DNA from: Actinomycetes bacterium
Lineage (GTDB): Bacteria; Actinomycetota; Coriobacteriia; Coriobacteriales; Eggerthellaceae
Assembly (NCBI GenBank): GCA_023429565.1
Contig: JAEZDJ010000084.1
Location: 1-22,676 of the forward strand
Length of the DNA stretch: 22,676 bases
Reading direction: 5' to 3'
Positions within the stretch are counted from its first letter, which is position 1; each line of letters begins with the position of its first letter. Positions 1-6,082 of this stretch are shown piece by piece. A program made the translations under genes and the position numbers. The notes under the pieces are model-generated. The model was not told the origin of the DNA. It ran no database searches and saw only the letters and a program-made list of their open reading frames with translations.

Positions 1-21
1 CTGAGAGAGCGTCAACGCTAG
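1..21 (+). CDS. 3' end of an unidentified upstream gene (partial)
   Basis: Reading frame 1 of the first bases encodes Leu-Arg-Glu-Arg-Gln-Arg and ends in TAG at 19-21, directly abutting an in-frame-shifted ATG at 22. This is what the tail of an upstream gene in the same operon as rsgA would look like. Six codons are too few to identify it. In several actinobacteria aroA lies upstream of rsgA, but nothing in these bases tests that. Confidence 0.3.
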   Translation: MRERQR

Positions 22-39
22 ATGGCCGAGGAGGACTGT

Positions 40-1044
40 GTGCTGAAAGGGCAGGTCATAAAGCTCGACCGGGGCTATCCCCTCGTGCGAACCGATGAGG
101 GAACCTGCATTCGTTGCGAGCATGCGACGGCGCTCGTGAAGGGGGAGGAGACGCGCGCCGCGATCGGCGATTTCGTGGAGCTGTCACTTCCCTCATGGCA
201 CGACAAGGGCATCATCGAGCGCATTCTGCCGCGTTCGCGCGTGTTCGTGCGAAAGGACCCGACCGAACGGGCGCAATCGCAGGTCCTCGCTTCGAATTTT
301 GACAGAGTGATCGTTGCCCAGCCGCTGTCCGACGTGAATGTGCGCCGCCTCGAGCGTGAGCTTGTGCTTGCTCACGAGACCGGCGCTGCCGTGACCGTCG
401 TGCTCACCAAGTCGGACCTTGCCGACGACGAGCAGCAGGTTGCGGAGGTTCGCAACCTGGTCAGCGACCTTGTGGAGTCTTCCGTGGACGTTGTCGTCGT
501 CTCGGATGAAGACCGTGAGGGCATCGAGGCGGTTCGGGCGCTCATCCCCCCGGGAGAGACCGCCGTGCTTTTGGGAAAGAGCGGCGTCGGCAAGTCAAGT
601 TTGGTGAACATGCTGGTTGGCGATGAAGTGCAGGAAACGGCCCACGTGCGCGAGGGGGACGGCAAGGGCCGGCACACTACGGTCAGCCGTGAGATGGTCG
701 ATGTGCCGGGCGGAGGACGCATCGTCGACATGCCCGGAGTTCGCGGCCTTGGTTTGTGGGAGGCTGACGCCGGCATAGGGGCGGCATTCGCCGACATCGA
801 GGAACGGGCGGCGCACTGCCGGTTTCGGGATTGCCGGCATGTTGACGAGCCTGGCTGTGCTGTGATTGCCGCTGTCCGCGACGGCGACATCACCATGGCC
901 CGTCTCGCTTCCTATCGGGCGTTGAAGGAAGAGACCGAGCAGGTGCGCGCGCGCCGGGAGGAAGCGCGTCAGCTCCGGGGCCAGAAGGCCTCGGACTCCC
1001 CCGGGCATGCGTCGCGCAAAGGCCGTCCGAGAAAGAAGCGCTGA
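40..1044 (+). CDS. rsgA: Ribosome small-subunit-dependent GTPase A (RsgA/YjeQ)
   Basis: RsgA is a cytoplasmic GTPase that checks late maturation of the 30S subunit. The sequence shows the circularly permuted GTPase order of this family. In the 334-aa form (start at 40) there is an N-terminal OB-like region (about 1-65), the G4 motif TKSD (123-126), the P-loop GKSGVGKSS (179-187), a G2-like GKGRHTT, the G3 motif DMPG (230-233), and a zinc knuckle of Cys260, Cys265, His267 and Cys273. The tail is basic and arginine/lysine-rich, typical for an RNA-binding protein. The start is a choice. ATG at 22 abuts the preceding stop codon but has only a weak ribosome site. GTG at 40 has AGGAGG at 29-34 with 5-nt spacing and gives the usual N-terminus (LKGQVIKLDRG). 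I prefer 40; only the first six residues differ. Confidence 0.95.
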   Translation: MLKGQVIKLDRGYPLVRTDEGTCIRCEHATALVKGEETRAAIGDFVELSLPSWHDKGIIERILPRSRVFVRKDPTERAQSQVLASNFDRVIVAQPLSDVNVRRLERELVLAHETGAAVTVVLTKSDLADDEQQVAEVRNLVSDLVESSVDVVVVSDEDREGIEAVRALIPPGETAVLLGKSGVGKSSLVNMLVGDEVQETAHVREGDGKGRHTTVSREMVDVPGGGRIVDMPGVRGLGLWEADAGIGAAFADIEERAAHCRFRDCRHVDEPGCAVIAAVRDGDITMARLASYRALKEETEQVRARREEARQLRGQKASDSPGHASRKGRPRKKR

Positions 1045-1060
1045 GCCGGAAGAGGGTTTC

Positions 1061-1069
1061 TGCTATACT
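1061..1069 (+). promoter_or_regulatory. Extended -10 promoter for the queT-family gene
   Basis: TGCTATACT is a TGn-extended -10 element (hexamer TATACT at 1064-1069) just after the rsgA stop codon. The -35 position (about 1041-1046) is poor, as is common when the -10 is extended. The predicted start site near 1075-1076 gives a leader of about 115 nt before the transporter. Confidence 0.5.
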
Positions 1070-1074
1070 GTCCC

Positions 1075-1191
1075 CGGTGTCTCGGCCGTCATGGCCAAGA
1101 TGCCCCGTGCATGCACCGTTGGGCCCTGCATCTGCGGACTATGAGTTGCCCAAAACCCGCGGCGTAGACCGTGTGGAGACGAGGAGACCCC
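1075..1191 (+). promoter_or_regulatory. Structured 5' leader of the queT-family transporter, possible riboswitch
   Basis: The leader holds several self-complementary elements: GGCC (1084-1087) with GGCC (1093-1096); GATGC (1099-1103) with GCATC (1128-1132) around the palindrome GTGCATGCAC (1107-1116); and CGGTG (1075-1079) with CACCG (1114-1118), which would compete. GTCTC at 1079-1083 can pair with GAGAC at 1184-1188, which overlaps the GAGGAG ribosome site (1181-1186). Genes of this transporter family are known preQ1-riboswitch targets in Firmicutes, but I do not see a convincing preQ1-I, -II or -III consensus here. The structure is seen; a regulatory role is inference. Confidence 0.35.
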
Positions 1192-1785
1192 ATGAACAAG
1201 GGAAGAACGCTGTTTATTGCCCAAACGGCCATGATTGCCGCCGTGTATGCTGCGGCAACGCTGGTGACGCTGCTGCTGTTGCAAGGCTTCGCCTGGGGGC
1301 CGGTGCAATTCCGCATTTCCGAAGCCGTGTGCGTCCTAGCCGTGCTCACGCCGGCTGCCGTGCCGGGGTTGACGGTCGGTTGCGTCATCGCCAACCTCAT
1401 TGCCCTCGCCGTGAACGGCACAGGCGCTCTTGGCCTGCTCGACGTGGTGTTTGGAAGCTTGGCCACGCTTCTGGGAGCCTTATGGTGCTGGAAGATGCGC
1501 GACCGCCCGAAGGTCGCGCTGCTCGGCCCGGTGGTGGCGAACGCCCTGATAGTTCCCGCCTATCTGCCCCTCATCCTCCAAGGGTTTGGATTCTATACCG
1601 TACCGTTCACTTCGATCTCTCTCGATGGGCTGTATCTTCCCATGTATCTGTTCGGCGTGGTGTCGACGGGTCTTGGCGAGGCATTGGTCATGTACGTGCT
1701 GGGATTGCCGCTTCTGAAGGTGCTCCGCAAATTCGATGTAATCGCGCCGCCGACGCAGCGTGCGCAGCGCGAAGCGGTACAATAA
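1192..1785 (+). CDS. queT: QueT-family transporter, queuosine precursor uptake
   Basis: This is a 197-aa integral membrane protein with about five or six hydrophobic segments and almost no soluble parts. Its features, including VQFRISEAVCVLAVLTPAAVPGL near the N-terminus and the paired LLDVVFGSLATLLGAL segment, fit the QueT (DUF988/COG4708) family. Members are membrane-embedded substrate-binding subunits that work with ECF energising modules and are thought to import precursors of the tRNA base queuosine. The ATG at 1192 has GAGGAG 5 nt upstream, so it is preferred over the in-frame GTG at 1171. No ECF ATPase genes or queuosine-synthesis genes lie beside it, so it would have to share a module encoded elsewhere. 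The family call is good; the exact substrate is inferred. Confidence 0.82.
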   Translation: MNKGRTLFIAQTAMIAAVYAAATLVTLLLLQGFAWGPVQFRISEAVCVLAVLTPAAVPGLTVGCVIANLIALAVNGTGALGLLDVVFGSLATLLGALWCWKMRDRPKVALLGPVVANALIVPAYLPLILQGFGFYTVPFTSISLDGLYLPMYLFGVVSTGLGEALVMYVLGLPLLKVLRKFDVIAPPTQRAQREAVQ

Positions 1786-1820
1786 ATCGATTACTTGGTC
1801 GTGCCGACTCTCCCTGTCGC

Positions 1821-1840
1821 TTTCGGCCATGAAGCCGAAA
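1821..1840 (+). terminator. Short hairpin after the queT-family gene
   Basis: A perfect 7-bp stem (TTTCGGC / GCCGAAA) closes a 6-nt loop, 36 nt after the transporter stop codon. There is no T-tract after it, so it would be at best a weak intrinsic terminator. The rest of the 120-nt gap shows nothing else I can name. Confidence 0.3.
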
Positions 1841-1905
1841 CCGCCTCGGTGCGTGCCAGACGACTTCCCGTTCGCCGCCCGAGACCCGAACTATAGAGGA
1901 AGCGT

Positions 1906-3201
1906 ATGAATCCGGTTATCGTCATTCCGACCTACGTGTCAGCCCGTCGCCGCAAAGAGGGCGGCAGCGTGCTTGCGACGTACGATCATGCAACTCCCAT
2001 CTCGCAGCCAGGCGAGCTTCCCCGGATGCTGCGTTCCTTGCAGAAGGTGCGCGGCATTGGGCAGATCGTCGTGTTGGTGGCAAGCGAGCCTTCCATCGAG
2101 AACCAGGCTGCAGAAAAGATTCAGGCTCAAGTATCGCAATATCCCTCCCTGAACATCGCCGTCGTGGGTGCGCCCGAACTTGCGCTCATCCAGCAGCGCA
2201 TGGAACAGTTGGGGCTGGGCACGCTGTCGAAGGAGATAGGCCTGTCGGGATACGGAGCCATCCGCAACCTCGGCCTGGTTGTGGCGAACACCCTTGGCTT
2301 CGACTCCATCGTTTTCCTTGACGATGATGAGATCGTCGACGATGCCGACTTTCTGCAGAAAGCCATGTACGGCTTGGGCAAGTTGACGAAAAAAGGCATT
2401 CCCATCTTGGCGAAGACGGGATTCTACTTCAATTCGGAAGGGTCGTACCTCTCGAAGAGCCAAGACCGATGGTACAACCATTTCTGGCAGCAGGGCAAGG
2501 CCTTCAACAAATGGATCACCAAGGCCATGCGCGGGCCGCGCCTGTCCCGCTCGAACCACGTGTGCGGGGGCTGCCTCATCCTTCACAAGGAAGCGTTCAA
2601 ACGCCTTTCGTTCGATCCGTGGATCGCGCGCGGCGAAGATCTGGACTACATGCTGGACCTGCGTATGTACGGGTCAGACATCTGGTTTGACAACCGTCTG
2701 AACCTCCGTCACCTCCCCCCTGAGACGGAAAGTGAGGGAACGCGGTTCCGTCAGGACATCTTCCGCTGGCTCTACGAGTATCGCAAGATGGAATACAGCC
2801 GCACCCAAATCGACCTTCTGCAGGTGAAGCCTTCCTCCTTGGAGCCCTATCCGGGTCCGTTTTTGGAGGCGGGCATCGAGTGGCGCATTCGGCTGACCGC
2901 GTTCCTGCGCAGCTTGGCCCGCCCTGACAAGAAGGCGTATCGCAAGGCAGCCAAGGCGGCCACCGGTGAGGCGACCACGTACGCGCAGCGAAACTGCGCG
3001 AAATACTTCGAGTTCCAATTCGTGTGGCCGGAGCTGATGGCCCGCATGGAGAACGATCAGATCCTGCAGACGGCGCTCATGCAATCTGCTGCCCAGCGCC
3101 AAATTGCCGCCGGCGCCGTGCGAGCGGCAAACGCGTCTGCTGCTCCCAGCGGCATAGACCCTGGTGCCACGAGTGAGATCCGTCTCAATATAGCCGAGTA
3201 G
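1906..3201 (+). CDS. GT2-like (GT-A fold) glycosyltransferase
   Basis: This is a 431-aa soluble protein with features of a family-2-like glycosyltransferase. The N-terminus has the strand PVIVIPTYV. An acidic metal/nucleotide-sugar motif FLDDDE lies at about 138-142. CGGCLILHKEAF (220-231) is followed by ARGEDLDYML (241-250), the usual position of the catalytic acidic residues, and then RHLPP with His269. The C-terminal 100 residues are helical and charged, without a predicted membrane segment. AGAGGA at 1895-1900 lies 5 nt before the ATG. No polysaccharide, lipid-carrier or export genes are adjacent, so donor and acceptor cannot be named. It reads in the same direction as its neighbours, with gaps of 120 and 117 nt, so it is probably expressed on its own. 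The fold assignment is fairly safe; the role is unknown. Confidence 0.75.
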   Translation: MNPVIVIPTYVSARRRKEGGSVLATYDHATPISQPGELPRMLRSLQKVRGIGQIVVLVASEPSIENQAAEKIQAQVSQYPSLNIAVVGAPELALIQQRMEQLGLGTLSKEIGLSGYGAIRNLGLVVANTLGFDSIVFLDDDEIVDDADFLQKAMYGLGKLTKKGIPILAKTGFYFNSEGSYLSKSQDRWYNHFWQQGKAFNKWITKAMRGPRLSRSNHVCGGCLILHKEAFKRLSFDPWIARGEDLDYMLDLRMYGSDIWFDNRLNLRHLPPETESEGTRFRQDIFRWLYEYRKMEYSRTQIDLLQVKPSSLEPYPGPFLEAGIEWRIRLTAFLRSLARPDKKAYRKAAKAATGEATTYAQRNCAKYFEFQFVWPELMARMENDQILQTALMQSAAQRQIAAGAVRAANASAAPSGIDPGATSEIRLNIAE

Positions 3202-3318
3202 CATGGGCTCGGCGCCCAACTCATTTTCATTGCCGGCGGGGCTTCGGCTGCAAGAGGCCTTCTGCACGATTCTCCTTTGTGCCGGCCTGCTGAGATACGA
3301 GAGGAAAGCACGGCATTC

Positions 3319-4260
3319 ATGGATATAGTCGCTTCGCTGGTCATTCCCGCTGTGGTCGGCATCGGCATCGGCATCATGTCGGGGTTGCTCGGCATTGGCG
3401 GGGGCACCGTCATGGTTCCCGTCTTTCGGCTGGCCTTTGGCATGAGCCCTATCATGTCGACAGCCACATCCCTGTTCGCCATTATCCCCACCTCCATTTC
3501 GGGGGCAATCTCTCATGCCCGCCACAAAACCTGCGTGCCCTCGCTTGGCATTGCGGCAGGGCTCGGCGGAGCCGTCATGTCTCCCCTCGGCGTTTGGCTC
3601 GCCCATGTGTCTCCCGATTGGGCGGTCATGTTGGCTGCTGCCCTCATCATCGGATATTCGGCGGTGAACATGCTCGGGAAGGCCATCAAGATGGGGGGCA
3701 ATCAAGCGCCCTGCGCTCCTTTGGATGGGGACGGCAGGGGTCTCCATCGTCGGTCTCGGGTATGTCTCGGCGGTTCTGACGAGTTGCCGGCAACGGATGA
3801 AGCGCCGGATGCGCCTGAGGCTTCGCGCGAAGCCCGGGCCTCTGTTTCGGACGACGAGATGCGGGAAGCGTTCCCGCGGTTTTCCCGCAAGCAGCTGCTC
3901 ATCGGTGCGGCCATTGGCTTGGGCGCAGGATTGGTCTCGGGTTATGTCGGTGTGGGCGGAGGGTTCATCATGGTTCCGCTCATGCTGTCCCTGCTGGGCC
4001 TTCCTATGCGCCTGGCATCGGGGACGTCGCTCATCGCCGTCATGCTGTTGGCCATTCCGGGGACCATCGAACAAGGGCTGCTGGGCAACATCGATTATCT
4101 TGCAGGCCTTGCCGTGGCCGTGGGCTCGGTTCCGGGCGCTGTTGTGGGGGCTCGCCTGGTGCGCGTCATACCGGAGCGGACGCTGCGGTTTCTGTTCGGC
4201 GGTTTTCTCATCGTTGCCGCGATTCTCCTTGCGGTCAACGAAATGGGCATAGTGGGATAG
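3319..4260 (+). CDS. TauE/SafE-family membrane permease (sulfite/organosulfonate exporter type)
   Basis: This 313-aa membrane protein is built as two homologous halves, each starting with the family signature: GLLGIGGGTVMVPV (22-35) and GYVGVGGGFIMVPL (208-221). Both halves contain a TS-rich ATSLFAIIPTS / GTSLIAVMLLA segment. About eight hydrophobic helices are visible. A hydrophilic Ala/Glu/Asp-rich linker of roughly 60 residues (127-188) joins the halves. TauE/SafE proteins move small anions such as sulfite, sulfoacetate or related sulfonates, usually out of the cell; the substrate here is not shown. The ATG at 3319 is preferred; GAGAGGA-like purines lie about 13 nt upstream, slightly far. 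It is followed after 27 nt by a sensor kinase on the same strand, which suggests co-transcription. Confidence 0.85.
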   Translation: MDIVASLVIPAVVGIGIGIMSGLLGIGGGTVMVPVFRLAFGMSPIMSTATSLFAIIPTSISGAISHARHKTCVPSLGIAAGLGGAVMSPLGVWLAHVSPDWAVMLAAALIIGYSAVNMLGKAIKMGGNQAPCAPLDGDGRGLHRRSRVCLGGSDELPATDEAPDAPEASREARASVSDDEMREAFPRFSRKQLLIGAAIGLGAGLVSGYVGVGGGFIMVPLMLSLLGLPMRLASGTSLIAVMLLAIPGTIEQGLLGNIDYLAGLAVAVGSVPGAVVGARLVRVIPERTLRFLFGGFLIVAAILLAVNEMGIVG

Positions 4261-4287
4261 CACGCTACGATGTGGCAGGAGGACTCC

Positions 4288-5598
4288 ATGCAGGACGAAA
4301 GAAAAGAAGAGAAGTCGCGGCTGCCGCGCCTGTTCACGCTTGAGATGCTCACGTTCACCATCACGGTCCTTGCTGGCCTCGTGCTGGTTTGGGCCATCAT
4401 CATGCCGTACAGCAACATGGGCATCATGATTGGGGCAGGGACGGTGTTCACGTTCTCTCTGGTCATCGTCATCAGGCTGCTCATGGATCCCGACTCCGTC
4501 CGTGCCCGCCAATCCAACGCCATGCTCAAGCTGGCTTCCCAGACGCTTGCCAGCATGAAGAACGGCTTGAACGTCGATGCGGCGCAGAAGGTGTGCGGGC
4601 TGCTGCTTCCCTCCACGGCAGGAATTGCGGTGGCCATCACCGACAAGGAACATATTCTGGGATATGCGGGTTATGAGGAAGCTGACAATCCGTCCGGCAG
4701 CATCATACGGACGCATGCCACCCATGCCACGATCACCGATGGAAGGATGCGTGTCCTGCTCACGCCCGAGGACATTGGGTTTCCGGCAGGATCGGTCACC
4801 ATCAAGGCGGCCATCATTGTCCCCCTCGTGGTCGGACGCAATGTGGAAGGGACGCTCAAGTTCTACTACCGCAATGGGCGCCATATCAGCGAGACGCAGA
4901 AATCCATCGCCGAAGGGTTCGGGCAACTCCTCTCGACCCAGATGGCCGCTGCAGCGCTCGAGGAGCAGACCAACCTTGCCACCAGCATGGAGTTGAAGGC
5001 CCTCCAAAGCCAAATCAATCCGCATTTCCTGTTCAACACCATCAACACCATCGCATCGCTCATACGGACCGACCCTGAAAAGGCCCGCATCTTGCTGAGG
5101 GAATTCGCCGTGTTCTACCGTCGCACGCTTGAGGATTCCGCCGATCTCATCCTGTTCGAGCGCGAGATGGAACAGACGCTGCGCTACTTCTCGTTCGAAG
5201 TTGCCCGGTTTGGCGAGGACCGGGTGTGCATGGAGGTGACGGTGGACCCCGAGGTCAAGGATCTGCTGGTTCCACCATTTCTCGTCCAGCCTCTGGTGGA
5301 GAATTCCGTGAGGCATGCGCTGCCGTCCGAAGGCAAGCTGATCGTGTCGGTGAAGGCGGTGGTGCAGGGAGGCGACGTGATCGTGAGCGTGGCAGACAAC
5401 GGCGTGGGCATGACTGAGGAAGCCCGCCAGAACATTCTCCATCCCGAATCTTCCACCGGATGCGGCATTGCGGTGAAAAACGTGCATGATCGCATCTGCG
5501 GCTATTTTGGACCCGGCACGCACATGGAGGTCGAGAGCGCCCTTGGCCTTGGAACCACGGTCACGCTGGTGCTCAAGGATGCAGCGCTGCGGGAGTGA
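4288..5598 (+). CDS. LytS/YehU-type sensor histidine kinase (His_kinase PF06580)
   Basis: This 436-aa membrane-anchored kinase has two hydrophobic segments near the N-terminus (about 16-39 and 42-66), a GAF-like cytoplasmic domain (about 85-225), and then the LytS-type catalytic part. The phosphoacceptor motif NPHFLFN has His246. An N-box PLVENSVRH follows at about 335-343, then the ATP-lid motif DNGVGM at about 370-375 and a GLGTTVTL end. AGGAGG at 4277-4282 is 5 nt from the ATG at 4288, so this start is preferred over the ATG at 4270. Kinases of this type normally pair with a LytTR response regulator encoded next to them, but the next features are a terminator and a tRNA, so the partner is elsewhere or missing. 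Its closeness to the TauE/SafE gene suggests that it senses, or is controlled together with, the transported compound; this is inference. Confidence 0.9.
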   Translation: MQDERKEEKSRLPRLFTLEMLTFTITVLAGLVLVWAIIMPYSNMGIMIGAGTVFTFSLVIVIRLLMDPDSVRARQSNAMLKLASQTLASMKNGLNVDAAQKVCGLLLPSTAGIAVAITDKEHILGYAGYEEADNPSGSIIRTHATHATITDGRMRVLLTPEDIGFPAGSVTIKAAIIVPLVVGRNVEGTLKFYYRNGRHISETQKSIAEGFGQLLSTQMAAAALEEQTNLATSMELKALQSQINPHFLFNTINTIASLIRTDPEKARILLREFAVFYRRTLEDSADLILFEREMEQTLRYFSFEVARFGEDRVCMEVTVDPEVKDLLVPPFLVQPLVENSVRHALPSEGKLIVSVKAVVQGGDVIVSVADNGVGMTEEARQNILHPESSTGCGIAVKNVHDRICGYFGPGTHMEVESALGLGTTVTLVLKDAALRE

Positions 5599-5665
5599 TG
5601 GAACCCTGCGTGACCGACGACGGAAAGTTTGATCGGTTTTCTGTGGGATAGCGGGCCAATAAAGA

Positions 5666-5690
5666 ACGGCGCTGCATTCTGCAGCGCCGT
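5666..5690. terminator. Two-way intrinsic terminator between the kinase gene and tRNA-Arg
   Basis: An 11-bp perfect inverted repeat (ACGGCGCTGCA / TGCAGCGCCGT) encloses a 3-nt loop. On the minus strand it is followed by TTCTTTATT, a fair T-tract for ending the tRNA transcript. On the plus strand only TT follows. It sits between the kinase stop codon (5598) and the 3' end of the tRNA (5702). Confidence 0.75.
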
Positions 5691-5701
5691 TTCATGAACG
5701 G

Positions 5702-5777
5702 TGGTGCCCCCGGCGCGATTCGAACGCACGACACCCGCTTTAGGAGAGCGGTGCTCTGTCCCCTGAGCTACGGAGGC
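5702..5777 (-). tRNA. tRNA-Arg, anticodon CCT
   Basis: The minus strand gives a complete 76-nt cloverleaf. The acceptor GCCTCCG pairs with CGGGGGC (one G-T pair), then discriminator A and an encoded CCA end. The D-arm is GCTC...GAGC. The anticodon stem CCGCT/AGCGG has loop CTCCTAA (anticodon CCT, reads AGG). The T-arm is GTGCG/CGCGC with loop TTCGAAT. It is a single-copy isolated gene with a terminator directly downstream. No duplicated 3' end or integrase nearby suggests use as an integration site. Confidence 0.96.
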
Positions 5778-5786
5778 GCGATTGGT

Positions 5787-5795
5787 ATTGTAGCA
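5787..5795 (-). promoter_or_regulatory. Probable promoter of tRNA-Arg
   Basis: On the minus strand TGCTACAAT forms an extended -10 (hexamer at 5787-5792), 10 nt before the mature 5' end of the tRNA. The -35 is not well conserved. Confidence 0.45.
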
Positions 5796-5902
5796 TTCCG
5801 CCGCGTGCTGCGGTGCGAAACTATGGAAGAGCGTCGTGCCCACAAGATATCTCTGGTTCAGGCGCGAGGCACGGGGATGGCCCGATGTCCAAGAAAGAGC
5901 GG

Positions 5903-5969
5903 CGCCTCAATGACACAGCCCAAGAATGCCCTTGCCCGCCCTTGCGGGGGCAAGGGCATTTATGAGGCG
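5903..5969. repeat. Large two-part hairpin in the tRNA-pknB gap
   Basis: A 13-bp perfect inverted repeat (AATGCCCTTGCCC at 5925-5937 with GGGCAAGGGCATT at 5948-5960) lies inside a second, outer pair (CGCCTCA 5903-5909 with TGAGGCG 5963-5969). No long T-tract follows on either strand. It may be a terminator, a processed RNA structure or part of an unrecognised small RNA. The surrounding 5800-6000 stretch has no credible protein gene. Confidence 0.5.
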
Positions 5970-6002
5970 ACAACTCTGGGGGACAGACTATGCGGGATGG
6001 GA

Positions 6003-6038
6003 TAAAAATGCGCCCCGCCGTTTGAGGGCGGGGCGCAT
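6003..6038 (-). terminator. Intrinsic terminator of the pknB operon
   Basis: A 12-bp G+C-rich inverted repeat (ATGCGCCCCGCC / GGCGGGGCGCAT, loop 6020-6026) is followed on the minus strand by TTTTTATC. It lies about 45 nt after the pknB stop codon and ends the minus-strand cell-wall operon. Confidence 0.85.
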
Positions 6039-6082
6039 CGGGGAGCAGAATGCGGAGGGCTCCAGAAGCATGCCGAGATTCG

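Noticed and set aside
1075..1191. preQ1-I/II/III riboswitch as a firm call
   Set aside because: Context is right, but the conserved loop and tail sequences of the known classes are not visible; kept only as a structured leader.
3680..3900. Possible frameshift in the middle of the TauE/SafE gene, because another frame is open there
   Set aside because: The main frame stays open and joins two complete family halves; the segment is an ordinary hydrophilic linker.
2674..5523. 949-codon open frame on the minus strand
   Set aside because: It lies antisense to the glycosyltransferase, permease and kinase genes, runs through two intergenic gaps, has His/Arg-rich composition without domains, and comes from codon bias in G+C-rich DNA.
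5702..5777. tRNA-Arg as an attachment site of an integrated element
   Set aside because: No integrase, no repeated tRNA 3' end and no shift in gene type on either side.
5694..6005. 103-codon plus-strand frame
   Set aside because: It runs antisense through the tRNA and then through the large hairpin and has no ribosome site.
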